Source: an uncultured Coriobacteriaceae bacterium (GTDB taxonomy: Bacteria > Actinomycetota > Coriobacteriia > Coriobacteriales > Coriobacteriaceae). Taken from it: a DNA stretch of 64,000 bases. The notes under the pieces were generated by a model. It had not been told where the DNA came from. It searched no databases and saw nothing but the letters and a program-made list of their open reading frames with translations. The position numbers were made by a program, and so were the translations under genes. Numbering within the stretch: position 1 is the first letter of the stretch; the number at the start of each line of letters is the position of its first letter. Shown here one piece after another: positions 52,091-61,911 of this stretch. The stretch lies in the NCBI GenBank assembly GCA_944320725.1, contig CALUIM010000020.1:1-64000 (forward strand), read 5' to 3'.

Positions 52091-55000
52091 TTAGCGCTTA
52101 CGGCGCTTCAGAGCAGCGCCGACGCCAAGAGCACCCGCCGAAGCCGTGGCTGCTGCGATGACAGCGAGCGTCACGGGGTCGCCGGTTGTGGGCAGGCTGC
52201 CCGTGCCCTTGCCGCTGTTGCCGGAACCGGAACCAGAACCGTTGGTGGCACCCGTGCCGTTACCGGAACCCGGCTGATTGTCGCCCGGATTGGTGCCCGG
52301 CTTTTCGTTGTCGGTGCTCTCGTCGCCGCCACCGGGGTTCTCATCGTCGCCGGGCTTCTGGTCGTCGGGATTCTCCTCATCCCCGCCACCAGGCTGGTCG
52401 CCGCCCGGCTCGTCTCCCTCATCGGCAGACGTCCACATGAGCTCGAACGGGCCAAAGCCGCACGAGGGGACCTCGAAGAGCACGCCGGCATCGGTCTTCT
52501 CGATCGCGAGCGCCTCGGCATCGCACGATGCAATCGCCGCATTGAGCTCTTCCTCATCGGCGTCGATGGTGTAGTCGCGCGTGAGGCCCGGGAAGCGCAC
52601 CGCCGCGATCTCGTCCTCGGTCGTCACGCCCTCGGGATACGGCCAGAACACGGTTGTGGGCTCGCTTGCGGTGCCTACCCACACGTTGCCGTCTTCCATA
52701 TCCACGAGGTCCATGTACTTGAACTCGTGGCCGACGTTCTTGTCGCTGGCAAAGACGCCACCAGCGGCCTCGCGGGCCTTGGCGTCGAGCTTGGACTCAC
52801 GCTCGTCACCGCCGAGCAGGCCCTCCTGGAGCTCGTCCCAGAGCAGGTTGACTTTCGCGTCGTCGTTCAGAGGCATGAGCTCGTTGCCGTTCTTGTAGAA
52901 GAGCGTGCCCTCAGCGACGTGGGCGTGCGGCTCCGAGGAGGACTCGCAGCCGCCCGCCACGGTGCCGTTCTCGTCAAAGACGCCGTCGGCGGCAGACACG
53001 GTCCTTGCAAGCGAGACGATCGAGGAATCGGCGTGCTCGGAAGCGTACACCGGACGGAAGGTTGCCGTTGCCAGGCCCTCGGCATTTTCATCGTCCGTAA
53101 CGTCGCGGACCTTCATGACAACGGGGTCGCCATAGGGGTCGTTGATGGCGGTCGTGGTTCCCTCGTCAAGATCGAGCTCGTAGCGCTTGCCCTGCGCGTC
53201 GGTCGCGATGACCTCGGGGTCGCCGTCGAGCGGCCAGGCACGCAGGTAGTAGACGCCCTTACCGGCGGCGCTCGTGATCACGTTCGCAGAATCCGTTTCA
53301 CCCTCGGCAAAGTAGCCCCAGTTGAACGGCATGCCCTTCGCGTCCACGTCCCACGGCTCGCCATCGACGGTTACGGTCCAGCCCTCCCACTGCGCGCGCC
53401 ACACGGGCTCGGGTAGGGCGTCACCCGTCTCGGGATCGCCATGGCTGCCGAGGCCGCCCTCGTAGGCCACAAGGCCATACGCCTGCGGCAGCACCTTCTC
53501 GGGGGCGGGCTCCGGCTCGGCGACGTTCATTACGTCAACGTCATTACCAAAGAGGCCAACGGTCACCAGCGTCTCGGTTGTGGCTCCGCTGGGTTGCGTG
53601 TAGTCCTCAGGCGTCTCAACCTCAACGAACAGATAGTTGCCGCGCTTCACGCGCACATCGACCGGCTCGCCGGCTGTTCCGTCGGCATTCGCCTCGCACA
53701 GACGACCGTCGGAATTCGTAACCAAATTCTCGAGACGCGTGCCGTCCCTGGTCACTGCCACATTGCCGTGCGATCCATCGGCCTTCGCCTCATAAACTGT
53801 GAACACAGCACCAGCGAGCGGTTCCGCCGCGTCATCACCCTCAGTCGAAAGACGGCCGAGCTTCTGGAAGTCCACCGCGCTGTAGAGATCCACCTCGGCG
53901 CCGATGGTGCCATCCTCAGGGTCCACCTTGCCACCGGTTGACGTGTTTCCCTCGTCGATGTCTTCCATGGTGGTCTTTTCGAACTCAAGCGGCTCGCATA
54001 CTTCGTCGTTGCCGCAATTGGGAATCTCCTGCGCGTAGAGGCTCGCCGTGTTGCGGTAGTTCGGAATGCCGTTGGCATCCATCTCGGGTGATGGGTTCAC
54101 GATGTCGAGGTAGTACACGAGCGTCATGAAGCCGCCCTCGGTGCGACCGATGCCCTTGAAATTCTTGACGCGGAGCTTAAAGCCCTTACCGACGGTCTTA
54201 TTGAGACCACCGGCCGCGTCAATCTTCGCCTGCTGCTCCGCCGTGAGCTCGGTGCCCGCCGGAACCTCCACCAAAATGTTCTCAGGCACCGTGGCCTGCT
54301 GCATGCTCTGGGTGTATGGCACACCCGTAGCGAGGTTCACGCGATCGTAGGTGAGGTACTCCTCGGTATAGGACGCCTCGCGCGGGTCATCCACGTCGCA
54401 GCCCTCCTCGGTGAGGTAATAGATATCGGAGAGCCACACCTCCATACGGGTGTCCTTGTTGTTGTCCTCATCCTCTACCCAGTAGTTCTGATGGCGATCA
54501 AGCGTAAGCTCCGTGAACTCGCCATGGCCACGGCCCACATATAGACGCAGGTTGCCGTTGAAGGCGAGATTGACATCGGGCGTATCGTAGACGGTGTACT
54601 CGTTGTACTGATTGAGCTCGGTATCAATCCAGAGGTTGTACATGAAGTAGCCCTCGCCGAACTCACCCACCTGATTGTACGTGCCACTCGACTTGTCGAA
54701 GTTCTCCGTAACTTCACCCTCTGCAGGGCGTTGCGCGATGAATGTAGCAACCTTGTCTTGCTTGACACCGTTGATGACGAGACGATAGGAGAACGTCACC
54801 TCGTCATCATCTGGATGATTGTCGAACCACACGCGCAACGCAGCGGTGTCGAGGTCCATGGGCATGTGGATCTGCGCCGTAAAGGGATCGTCGATGCCAA
54901 GGAACGTCAGCTCGAACCCATTACGCTCGCTGAGGTCAATATCGGCAATCGTGGTGCTGGTAGCAGTGTCGACCACTTCGTCCTTGATGCTGAACTGATA

Positions 55001-55336
55001 GTCCATCTTCAAGAAGGGCTGGTCATCGTCCTCGGGGACCAAGCGCACGTCGAGCGTGTCGCCGTCTTCGATGGGCTGCGCATCCACATCGGTGCGTGCC
55101 AGATCGACGTTGAACATGACGCTGCTCGTGACGCGGTGCGGCTCGGTATTGCCAAAGAGGTCCTCAGTGCTGGACGAGGATGCGGTGATAGTCGCCGACT
55201 CGATAAGGCCCTCGAGCGCAACGCGCGGCTGAACGGGCTCACCCGCTCGTGCCGCATGCGGAGCTGCGACCGCGGTCAGTGCAACCAGCAGCGCTGCAGC
55301 GCCCATTGCCAGAATCTTGCTACGTTTAAGCATCAT
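52091..55336 (-). CDS. LPxTG surface protein with SpaA-like domain
   Basis: 1081 residues. Signal peptide (about 1-30, ending HAARA), then a beta-rich adhesin-like region (about 40-480). A SpaA/Cna-B domain follows (about 495-600: AGAVFTVYEAK, YLFVEVETPEDY), then the C-terminal module shared with the two other sorted proteins (about 640-990). A Gly/Asn/Glu/Pro-rich wall spacer, LPTTGD, a hydrophobic helix and KRRKR end the chain. ATG 55336 is preceded by GGGGG. It has its own promoter. Such proteins are attached to peptidoglycan or pili by sortase. Confidence 0.88.
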   Translation of the reverse strand: MMLKRSKILAMGAAALLVALTAVAAPHAARAGEPVQPRVALEGLIESATITASSSSTEDLFGNTEPHRVTSSVMFNVDLARTDVDAQPIEDGDTLDVRLVPEDDDQPFLKMDYQFSIKDEVVDTATSTTIADIDLSERNGFELTFLGIDDPFTAQIHMPMDLDTAALRVWFDNHPDDDEVTFSYRLVINGVKQDKVATFIAQRPAEGEVTENFDKSSGTYNQVGEFGEGYFMYNLWIDTELNQYNEYTVYDTPDVNLAFNGNLRLYVGRGHGEFTELTLDRHQNYWVEDEDNNKDTRMEVWLSDIYYLTEEGCDVDDPREASYTEEYLTYDRVNLATGVPYTQSMQQATVPENILVEVPAGTELTAEQQAKIDAAGGLNKTVGKGFKLRVKNFKGIGRTEGGFMTLVYYLDIVNPSPEMDANGIPNYRNTASLYAQEIPNCGNDEVCEPLEFEKTTMEDIDEGNTSTGGKVDPEDGTIGAEVDLYSAVDFQKLGRLSTEGDDAAEPLAGAVFTVYEAKADGSHGNVAVTRDGTRLENLVTNSDGRLCEANADGTAGEPVDVRVKRGNYLFVEVETPEDYTQPSGATTETLVTVGLFGNDVDVMNVAEPEPAPEKVLPQAYGLVAYEGGLGSHGDPETGDALPEPVWRAQWEGWTVTVDGEPWDVDAKGMPFNWGYFAEGETDSANVITSAAGKGVYYLRAWPLDGDPEVIATDAQGKRYELDLDEGTTTAINDPYGDPVVMKVRDVTDDENAEGLATATFRPVYASEHADSSIVSLARTVSAADGVFDENGTVAGGCESSSEPHAHVAEGTLFYKNGNELMPLNDDAKVNLLWDELQEGLLGGDERESKLDAKAREAAGGVFASDKNVGHEFKYMDLVDMEDGNVWVGTASEPTTVFWPYPEGVTTEDEIAAVRFPGLTRDYTIDADEEELNAAIASCDAEALAIEKTDAGVLFEVPSCGFGPFELMWTSADEGDEPGGDQPGGGDEENPDDQKPGDDENPGGGDESTDNEKPGTNPGDNQPGSGNGTGATNGSGSGSGNSGKGTGSLPTTGDPVTLAVIAAATASAGALGVGAALKRRKR

Positions 55337-55414
55337 ATATACCCCCGACACCATTTCCTTGCCTTGTTAGACCACACACGCTCTGAACAAGGAAAATGTT
55401 CTCAGATAGGTCAC

Positions 55415-55444
55415 ATTATGCTCCCCCTCCCCCATTTCTTGCAA
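55415..55444 (-). promoter_or_regulatory. Promoter with G-rich spacer, LPxTG gene
   Basis: TTGCAA (55439-55444) and CATAAT (55415-55420) are 18 bp apart on the minus strand. The spacer contains GGGGGAGGGGGA (about 55422-55433), as in the sipW promoter. Confidence 0.6.
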
Positions 55445-55598
55445 TACATAGCTACCGTTGCATAAAGATTTGTTCTATTCGGCGATGGGGCTTATGAGTA
55501 GCTGTTTTATGGGCAACGCAACTACCTGCGGATTTTTTAGAACTTTTTTATCCTATACCTAGCCTACCCCTCGATGAGAGGAACCAAAGTTGATGAGA

Positions 55599-55626
55599 GG
55601 CCCTCCGAGCGAATGCTCGAAGGGCC
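55599..55626 (-). terminator. Hairpin after the HAAS-like gene
   Basis: GGCCCTCCGAGC (55599-55610) pairs with GCTCGAAGGGCC (55615-55626) with one mismatch and a GAAT loop. The tail on the minus strand is only TCTC. It lies about 50 bp after the stop of the PadR partner gene. Confidence 0.65.
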
Positions 55627-55678
55627 GCGTGCGCGCTCAATGCGCTTTTCTATACAGTTTTACCTGTAGTCTATGCAG

Positions 55679-56923
55679 TTAGTCGTCGATCTCCGCGATA
55701 TCGCAGTGCCGCTCGCAGAAGTTGCCGTTCGTAAGGCATGCGCAGACACGCGCCCATGCGTCATCGGATGCGAACATCGAGGCGTCGATCGTGGTGAACC
55801 CGCAATCGTGGTGATTCGAGAAACCGCTTTCGAGCGCGGCGCGCTGGAACTGATAGGTATCGGTGTCGTACGCGCCGTCACCCTGCTCATGCAGCACGAC
55901 AGAAACCGACTGCACATCGGGGCGCATCGCCATAACGGCCACGGCATTGAACACAAGCGCGCAATCGAGGGCGTCGTCGTCAAAGGCCTCCAGCACGTTT
56001 GCATAGCGCACGTTCACCGCCGTGGCGCTTTGGTCCTGCCCTACGCTCTCCACGTAGTCCCCCAGCGGCAGCGCGCGGAACATCTGCTCAAACGTCGTAT
56101 TGCCTTCGGCCATGCTCTTGAGCGATGCCGCCGTGACACCGTCGAGTGCGTTCAGCAGCGCGAGGCTCTGCTCGTATTCAACCTGATCATCGTAGTCGTC
56201 GATGTCATGGTGATGACGCTGACCGTACGCATGGCCAAAACCGCTGCCCTGGGCTGTTCCGCTGCCAGCACCGGTCCCCGTGCCGGAACCCGTGCCGTTA
56301 TTCGTCGCTGCATCATTGTTCGTAGTGGCGTCATCGGCATTATCGCTCTGAGACACGTTGCTGCCTGCAGTATTCCCCGCGCTTTGCACCGTTGTTTGCT
56401 GAGTCGCCGATTCCGCCGGCATCACCGTGCCCCACAGCCCCAGCGCCAGGGTCGCCGCAACGCCCAGCACCACAACGCCCGCCGCGATTCCTGCAATGAT
56501 GGGCCACTTCTTGCGCGTAGGCTTGCTGGCGGCGTCCGCCGATGCGGGCGCATGCTCGGGATCCTCAGACGCGGTGCTCGTCACACCAGCGGGCGGCGTG
56601 GGCGGATTTCCGCCTCCGTTCGCGGTGGGCATGTTCGCTGTGGGCGCCGCTTCTGGGGCCGGGCCGGCATCAACAGGCAGCACCGTGGTTGCCGCGGTAT
56701 CGGCCGCCTTAGCAGGAACACCATCCTCACTCAAAACATCCTCGATGCTCGTCAGGCTCGCCTTGGTCTTCTCGAGCGCCTCTGCCTTATCCATGCCAGC
56801 CGCCACGTAATCCTCGTAGCGCGCCACGAGGTTGCCGTACATCTCTTCTTTCAGTTCGATCATCTCGGCCGTGAGCATGCGCCCCTCAAACAGATGCTCG
56901 ACGTACATACGCAACTCGTTCAT
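55679..56923 (-). CDS. HAAS/permease-prefix-like membrane protein, PadR partner
   Basis: 414 residues. The first 65 match the helical prefix domain that accompanies PadR regulators (YVEHLFEGRMLTAEMIELKEEMYGNL...KTKASLTSIEDVL). A Pro/Ala-rich stretch, one transmembrane helix (about 143-165, PIIAGIAAGVVVLGVAATLAL), an Asn/Gly/Thr-rich linker with HHHD, and an extracellular domain of about 170 residues with several cysteines follow. The ATG overlaps the padR stop. It probably senses an envelope signal and controls, or is controlled by, the PadR protein. Confidence 0.75.
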   Translation of the reverse strand: MNELRMYVEHLFEGRMLTAEMIELKEEMYGNLVARYEDYVAAGMDKAEALEKTKASLTSIEDVLSEDGVPAKAADTAATTVLPVDAGPAPEAAPTANMPTANGGGNPPTPPAGVTSTASEDPEHAPASADAASKPTRKKWPIIAGIAAGVVVLGVAATLALGLWGTVMPAESATQQTTVQSAGNTAGSNVSQSDNADDATTNNDAATNNGTGSGTGTGAGSGTAQGSGFGHAYGQRHHHDIDDYDDQVEYEQSLALLNALDGVTAASLKSMAEGNTTFEQMFRALPLGDYVESVGQDQSATAVNVRYANVLEAFDDDALDCALVFNAVAVMAMRPDVQSVSVVLHEQGDGAYDTDTYQFQRAALESGFSNHHDCGFTTIDASMFASDDAWARVCACLTNGNFCERHCDIAEIDD

Positions 56924-57270
56924 CGGACACTCCCCTCCTGCTTGAGCAGCCTATCAATAATCCGTCTCACGCGAACCCAGCGCTCGGTTGCCTCACCCAA
57001 CTCAAGCGCACCGGCGCTGGTTACACGGTAGTACTTGCGGCGCGCTCCCTGCGTCTCGTCACCCCAGTAGCTCTCAACGAACCCAGCCTTTTCCAGGCGT
57101 TTGAGACTCGTATAGAGCGAGGGCTCCTTCATCTCATACTCGCCTTGGCTGGCTGTGGCGATGTGCTTGAGGATCTCGTACCCGTAGCTATCGCCATCGT
57201 TGAGTGCGCAGAGGATGATTGCATCGATGTTTCCTCTAATCAGGTCGCTCACTGCGTCACGCGCTGGCAT
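56920..57270 (-). CDS. PadR-family transcriptional regulator
   Basis: 116 residues with the PadR winged helix: ALNDGDSYGYEILKHIA, then EPSLYTSLKRLEKAGFVESYW and GARRKYYRVTSAG, and a C-terminal dimerisation helix. The start is either ATG 57270 (GGGAGG 9 bases before) or GTG 57279. The stop overlaps the next gene (ATGA). A palindrome 45-65 bp upstream is the likely autoregulatory site. PadR proteins usually repress envelope-stress genes. Confidence 0.88.
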   Translation of the reverse strand: MPARDAVSDLIRGNIDAIILCALNDGDSYGYEILKHIATASQGEYEMKEPSLYTSLKRLEKAGFVESYWGDETQGARRKYYRVTSAGALELGEATERWVRVRRIIDRLLKQEGSVR

Positions 57271-57315
57271 TCGCCTCACCTCCCGGGTCTCCTGCTAGTG
57301 CTACTGTAACATATA

Positions 57316-57334
57316 TACTATGTCTGGCATAGTA
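57316..57334. promoter_or_regulatory. PadR operator-like palindrome
   Basis: TACTATG-TCTGG-CATAGTA, a perfect 7-bp dyad in an AT-rich stretch just upstream of the PadR gene. Its size and place fit autoregulation by a dimeric PadR repressor. Confidence 0.65.
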
Positions 57335-57371
57335 GTATTTATAAAAATGTATCTGCTTGTAGTGCTCGTTT

Positions 57372-57405
57372 AAAAAAGCGGCCCGTACCGGTGGTACGAG
57401 CCGCT
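57372..57405 (-). terminator. Terminator of the LPxTG gene
   Basis: AGCGGCCCGTACC (57377-57389) pairs with 57393-57405 with one mismatch and is followed by six T on the minus strand. It lies 25 bp after the stop of the surface-protein gene. Confidence 0.88.
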
Positions 57406-57429
57406 CGTTATCGTTTATTTCGTGACGAA

Positions 57430-60330
57430 TTAACCGTTCACATGCTTGCGCTTTACGCCAAACGCCACAACAACCGCCCCCGCAAGTGCAAGCAGCGTCA
57501 CGACGGGCAGCATGCTATCACCCGTGGTGGGAAGCGCGCCCTGCTTATCCTGCGAAACGATCTCGCTGCTATCGCTACCGGTTGGGTTGTTATCTCCTGT
57601 GTTGTCGTTCGTGTTGCTGCCACCCTCGGGGCCCGGCGCAGTCTTCTTATGCCACACCAGCGCAAAGGGGCTGAAACAACCCTCGTCCTTGTCGCCTTCC
57701 AACGTGAAGACCACGTTCTCACCCTCGACCCTGCAGGAGACAACCTCGACCGGGCTCTCGGCCACCTGCTTGTCCATATCGCCGCGATACTCGCGATGGA
57801 GGTTGCGGAAATGCAGGATCTCGAAGGTATAGTCGGCCGGATCAAGGTCCTTGGGAATGAGCCAGTACACCTCGATCTTGGCGCCGTCATCCGTGCTCAT
57901 CCACGCATTGCCATCGCGCTCGTTCACCAGGTCGAGATACTTGAGCTCGCTATTGTCTTCGGTGAGCGTATGACCCTCTTCGCCTGCACGGTCGCGCAGC
58001 ATCTGAGCCGTGTCTTCCCCTTCCTCGCCCGGCAGCAGCTCATCGAACAGAAGGCCAATCAGCGGCGTCTCGGGATGCTCGTCATCACCTACGACACCCA
58101 AGCTCTCGTCGCCGTTCGTGTAGTACTCGGTTGCATCGGCAATGACAGCCACGCCGATACCATCTGAGGTATCGACATCATCCGCGTCGCTCACCACCGG
58201 CCGCACCACATCCACGTCACCTGTGAGCACGCCCTCGGGCTGCGAGACCGTGCGCACGGTAAGCTGCGCGTTGGCGGCCGCATCGATCGTCACGCTGTAG
58301 CGCGTTCCATCGGCGCCCTCAGCCGTGATGTGCTCCGCATCGACCCCGATAACGTATTCGCCTGCCGCCATATCGCTTGCAGCTGCCGCGCCGTCCTGGC
58401 TGAACGTGTTCTCCAGCTCGGGCAGCACCCAGTAGTTGCCCACGCTGTGGGCATACGCCTTCACGCCGTCGATGTCGAACTCAATATCCTCCGCCGCATC
58501 GATTGGCGCACCGGCAACGGCATACCGCACCGCGGGGAAGCTGCTTTCGCTGAGCGAGCTTCCGCCGGTGTAGGCGATCATGCTCTGGGGTGTGAGCGTG
58601 ATGGTGCCCGTCTTGCGGCGGTTGGTCACAACGGTACCGAATCCGTAGCGCTCGCTGCCGGTAACGGTAAACGTCCCCTCGTCGCCGAGGTTGTTCGCCT
58701 TATCGCTTCCGCTCTCCCCAAACTGCGACGTCTTTTCGTAGCCGTGAAGCCATGCCGTTTGCACGACACGGTACGTACCGTTTACAAAGGGGCCCACGCT
58801 GATCATGTGATCTGCATCGGCGGGGTCGCCTGTGGTGAGCATGCCGTTCGCATCGGTGGTGCCAGCAATGCCGGTATCTTCCCAGCTTCCATCGGAGCGC
58901 TGCTGTTGCACCTTGAAGGAGGCACCGGCAAGCGGCTCGCCCGTCTGCTCGTCAACGAGCTTGACCAGCAACTCGTTCGTACGGGCCACGCCCACGCCGC
59001 CACCGTTGTTAATCTTGTACTGCGCCGTGTTGCCGCCCACGCGAGATGGCGCAGCATCGGCATTCGTTGCCTGCGTAAGCTCCGCCGTATTGTAAACCGG
59101 GTCCTTCAGACCCACGATCTCGGGGTAATACGTGTCGAACTCGACGTAATAGCTCACCACGTTACCGTTCGACGCGCCGTTCGCACTAAAGATCTCAGGG
59201 TAATCGCAGGAATACTGCGCGCCTAAACCACCCAGGCTCTCATACGTGATTCCGTTGCTGTTCGCCGCTGCGCCCACATTGCCAAAGTTGCACATGAACG
59301 TCTGGGTATTGTCGTTTGCGGTATAGACACCCCAGCTGAGCTGCTGGCTCCGCACACGATGCTCAAACTGCTCGAGCGTTTCCCCCTCGCGCTGCTCCAG
59401 CTGAGTCATGCGGTCGAGAATCGAGTAGCGCTGCGTTCCCGAGCGCTGGGCAAAGTACGTGCCGTGGGGGATGCTGTAGTTGCCATGCCACTTGTCGACA
59501 TAGTCAGGACCGTTGTTGACGGCAAGCACCGGAACAGCGGCGTAAATCTGCATCGACGCAAGATCGACGAAACCATGCTCGGGGATCTCGTCTTTCAAGA
59601 AGAGATTTTGATATGAGGCGACCTCGCCCACATCACGCGTGGTCGAACCGTACAAATCGAGCGAACCGATGGGATTGACCTCCATGGACGCCACGCCCAC
59701 CGTGAGGTCGTTCCCGCGATTCCACATGTTCTTCCAGAACGTATCGATATCCACCAAGCTCAGCGACGTCGATCCGGGAGGGGTCGGGGCCTGCTCGGCA
59801 AAGACAATCGATGTCGAAGCGTTGCCAATAACAAGATCTCTCGTCACGGAGTTGTCCTCGGTGGCGCCCAGATCCTTTGCAGTAAATGAGTTGGTAGTCA
59901 TGAGCTGACCGCTCATTGACACCATACCCTCCGCTCCGGCGGCGACGGTGAAGACCACCTTGTCTTCATGCACCGTAGCCGTTGCAAGCGTGACGGAGCT
60001 GCCGTCCGCGTTCTTCTGCACAAGTTCAAATGCCGGCAACGAGCCATAGCCACCGTCGACCTCGAACAGCTCGCCAATATTCGATGATACCTCGATAACA
60101 TCGCCCTCATGGAGGGCCACACCCGACTGCGTGGTGCTCAGCGTGAAGTTCCATGCCAGCGCGTACGTATCACCCTGGTTCATGGTCTTTTGTGCCTGGA
60201 TGCTCTCAATATCAATCGAGAGATGCCCCTGTTCGATGGCGTCTCCGTTTGCAAACGCGGGAAGCGCGACGGCGAGCCCCGTGAGAAGCAGGATGAATGA
60301 AGCTGCGAGTGAGATGATGGTGCGTTTCAT
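57430..60330 (-). CDS. LPxTG surface protein with Cna-B-like domain
   Basis: 966 residues from ATG 60330 (GGAAAGG upstream). Signal peptide (about 1-28, ending LPAFA), then a beta-rich adhesin region (about 30-440). A Cna-B/SpaA-like domain follows (about 450-550: LLVKLVDEQTGEPLAGASFKV), then a shorter, diverged copy of the shared C-terminal module (about 590-900). LPTTGD, a hydrophobic helix and KRKHVNG end the chain. It is a single-gene unit with its own G-spacer promoter and terminator. It resembles a major pilin or wall adhesin. Confidence 0.88.
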   Translation of the reverse strand: MKRTIISLAASFILLLTGLAVALPAFANGDAIEQGHLSIDIESIQAQKTMNQGDTYALAWNFTLSTTQSGVALHEGDVIEVSSNIGELFEVDGGYGSLPAFELVQKNADGSSVTLATATVHEDKVVFTVAAGAEGMVSMSGQLMTTNSFTAKDLGATEDNSVTRDLVIGNASTSIVFAEQAPTPPGSTSLSLVDIDTFWKNMWNRGNDLTVGVASMEVNPIGSLDLYGSTTRDVGEVASYQNLFLKDEIPEHGFVDLASMQIYAAVPVLAVNNGPDYVDKWHGNYSIPHGTYFAQRSGTQRYSILDRMTQLEQREGETLEQFEHRVRSQQLSWGVYTANDNTQTFMCNFGNVGAAANSNGITYESLGGLGAQYSCDYPEIFSANGASNGNVVSYYVEFDTYYPEIVGLKDPVYNTAELTQATNADAAPSRVGGNTAQYKINNGGGVGVARTNELLVKLVDEQTGEPLAGASFKVQQQRSDGSWEDTGIAGTTDANGMLTTGDPADADHMISVGPFVNGTYRVVQTAWLHGYEKTSQFGESGSDKANNLGDEGTFTVTGSERYGFGTVVTNRRKTGTITLTPQSMIAYTGGSSLSESSFPAVRYAVAGAPIDAAEDIEFDIDGVKAYAHSVGNYWVLPELENTFSQDGAAAASDMAAGEYVIGVDAEHITAEGADGTRYSVTIDAAANAQLTVRTVSQPEGVLTGDVDVVRPVVSDADDVDTSDGIGVAVIADATEYYTNGDESLGVVGDDEHPETPLIGLLFDELLPGEEGEDTAQMLRDRAGEEGHTLTEDNSELKYLDLVNERDGNAWMSTDDGAKIEVYWLIPKDLDPADYTFEILHFRNLHREYRGDMDKQVAESPVEVVSCRVEGENVVFTLEGDKDEGCFSPFALVWHKKTAPGPEGGSNTNDNTGDNNPTGSDSSEIVSQDKQGALPTTGDSMLPVVTLLALAGAVVVAFGVKRKHVNG

Positions 60331-60389
60331 AGTGGCCTTTCCAACTACCGACATGCCGAACCCCTCAAGCTGAGCATTCGGCCTTCATG

Positions 60390-60417
60390 ATTCTACACCC
60401 CCTCCCCTCTTTTTCAA
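60390..60417 (-). promoter_or_regulatory. Promoter with G-rich spacer, LPxTG gene
   Basis: TTGAAA (60412-60417) and TAGAAT (60390-60395, preceded by TG) are 16 bp apart on the minus strand, with spacer GGGGAGGGGG. It is the third surface-protein promoter of this kind. Confidence 0.6.
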
Positions 60418-60464
60418 TCATCCAGTCAGTTTGTCGTTTATAGGAAATAGGCTCCCCACGTATG

Positions 60465-60497
60465 AAAAAAACCCGGCCCCGCAAAGCGGAACCGGGC
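60465..60497 (-). terminator. Terminator of rplK-rplA
   Basis: A CCCGG..CCGC / GCGG..CCGGG stem is followed by seven T on the minus strand, about 50 bp after the rplA stop. Confidence 0.88.
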
Positions 60498-60545
60498 GTA
60501 CCCCTCTGTGCTTAGAGCCTTGCTCCAGGCTTAGTAGCGGCGAAT

Positions 60546-61253
60546 CTACTCAGCCATGAAGTCGCGCTGGATGCTGGAGTCAACCTTGACGCCAGGGCCC
60601 ATGGTGGAGCTGAGCGCGATACTCTTCACATAGCGACCCTTGGCGGAAGACGGCTTCACGCGCAGAATCTCGGTGTAGAGCGCAGCGTAGTTCTCGACGA
60701 GCTTCTGGTCGTCGAAGGAAATCTTGCCCACGGGCACGTGGCAGATGCCGTAACGGTCGGCACGATACTCAACGCGGCCAGCCTTGAGCTCGGAGACCAT
60801 CTTGGCAACATCCATGGTCACGGTGCCGAGCTTGGGGTTGGGCATGAGGCCACGGGGGCCAAGGATCTTACCAATGCGACCAACCTTGGCCATCATGTTC
60901 GGCGTCGCGATGGCAGCGTCGAAGTTGATCTCGCCACCCTGGATGGCGGCAACGAGGTCATCGGAACCGATGACGTCGGCGCCGGCCTCCTCCGCCTCGC
61001 GGGCCTTCTCGCCCTCGGCGAACACGGCAACACGCACGGTCTTGCCGGTGCCGTGGGGCAGGGAGATGGAGCCGCGAATGTTCTGGTCGGCCTTACGGGT
61101 GTCGATACCCAGGCGGAAGTGAACCTCGACGGTCTCGTCGAACTTGGCCGGAGCGATCTCCTTCACGAGCTTCACAGCCTCGAGCGGCGTGTAAAGCTTC
61201 ATGCTGTCGACCTTCTCGGCGGCAGCGCGATAGTTCTTTCCGTGCTTAGCCAT
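60546..61253 (-). CDS. rplA: 50S ribosomal protein L1
   Basis: 235 residues, standard length. L1 binds 23S rRNA at the L1 stalk and can repress its own operon by binding the mRNA. Characteristic stretches are [26 protein letters not shown] and [17 protein letters not shown] 61253 has GGAGG. The longer frame upstream is ignored. It follows rplK by about 100 bp. Confidence 0.97.
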   Translation of the reverse strand: MAKHGKNYRAAAEKVDSMKLYTPLEAVKLVKEIAPAKFDETVEVHFRLGIDTRKADQNIRGSISLPHGTGKTVRVAVFAEGEKAREAEEAGADVIGSDDLVAAIQGGEINFDAAIATPNMMAKVGRIGKILGPRGLMPNPKLGTVTMDVAKMVSELKAGRVEYRADRYGICHVPVGKISFDDQKLVENYAALYTEILRVKPSSAKGRYVKSIALSSTMGPGVKVDSSIQRDFMAE

Positions 61254-61355
61254 TTCTAACCTCCTGTGGTCAACGGGCGTGTGCCCTCCCACATCGATGC
61301 GTGCCCTATTGCACGCAAACGGGCGCACCAAGCGGCGCACCCGAATTACCACATG

Positions 61356-61784
61356 TTACTCGGCGATGGTCACGCCCATGGAACGGGCGGTACCGGCGAC
61401 GATCTTCTTGGCGGCCTCAATGTCGTTGGCGTTGAGGTCGGGCATCTTGATCTCGGCGATCTTGGTGAGCTGCTCCTGGGTGAGCTGGCCAACCTTGTCG
61501 CGCTGCGGCACAGCGGAGCCGCTCTTAAGACCGAGCTCCTTCTTGATGAGGTGAGCCGCCGGCGGGGTCTTGGTCACGAACGAGAACGAACGGTCCTCGT
61601 AAACGGAGATCTCAACCGGGATGATGTCGCCCATCTTGTCCTGCGTGGCGGCGTTGAACGCCTGGCAGAACTGCATGATGTTGACCTGGGCGGCACCGAG
61701 GGCGGGACCCACCGGAGGAGCGGGGTTAGCCTGGCCGGCAGGAATCTGAAGCTTGATGACAGTGGTGATCTTCTTCTCAGCCAT
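61356..61784 (-). CDS. rplK: 50S ribosomal protein L11
   Basis: 142 residues. L11 forms part of the GTPase-associated centre. The N-terminal [20 protein letters not shown] and the C-terminal rRNA-binding domain with [10 protein letters not shown] are typical. It lies between nusG and rplA, the conserved bacterial order. Confidence 0.97.
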   Translation of the reverse strand: MAEKKITTVIKLQIPAGQANPAPPVGPALGAAQVNIMQFCQAFNAATQDKMGDIIPVEISVYEDRSFSFVTKTPPAAHLIKKELGLKSGSAVPQRDKVGQLTQEQLTKIAEIKMPDLNANDIEAAKKIVAGTARSMGVTIAE

Positions 61785-61911
61785 CCTAGTACCTTCCTAG
61801 AAGTCTGCAGTGAATCTTGCTATATCGTTAGCGCGCCTGTACTAGAAGCACTTCCCAAGATGAGCGGTCTCAAGAAGAAATACGGGCCCGCGAACGGACG
61901 AATGAATAGGC

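Noticed and set aside
51998-53416. 472-codon plus-strand frame opposite an LPxTG gene
   Set aside because: Shadow frame with low-complexity Ala/Val/Gly composition. The LPxTG protein on the minus strand is intact.
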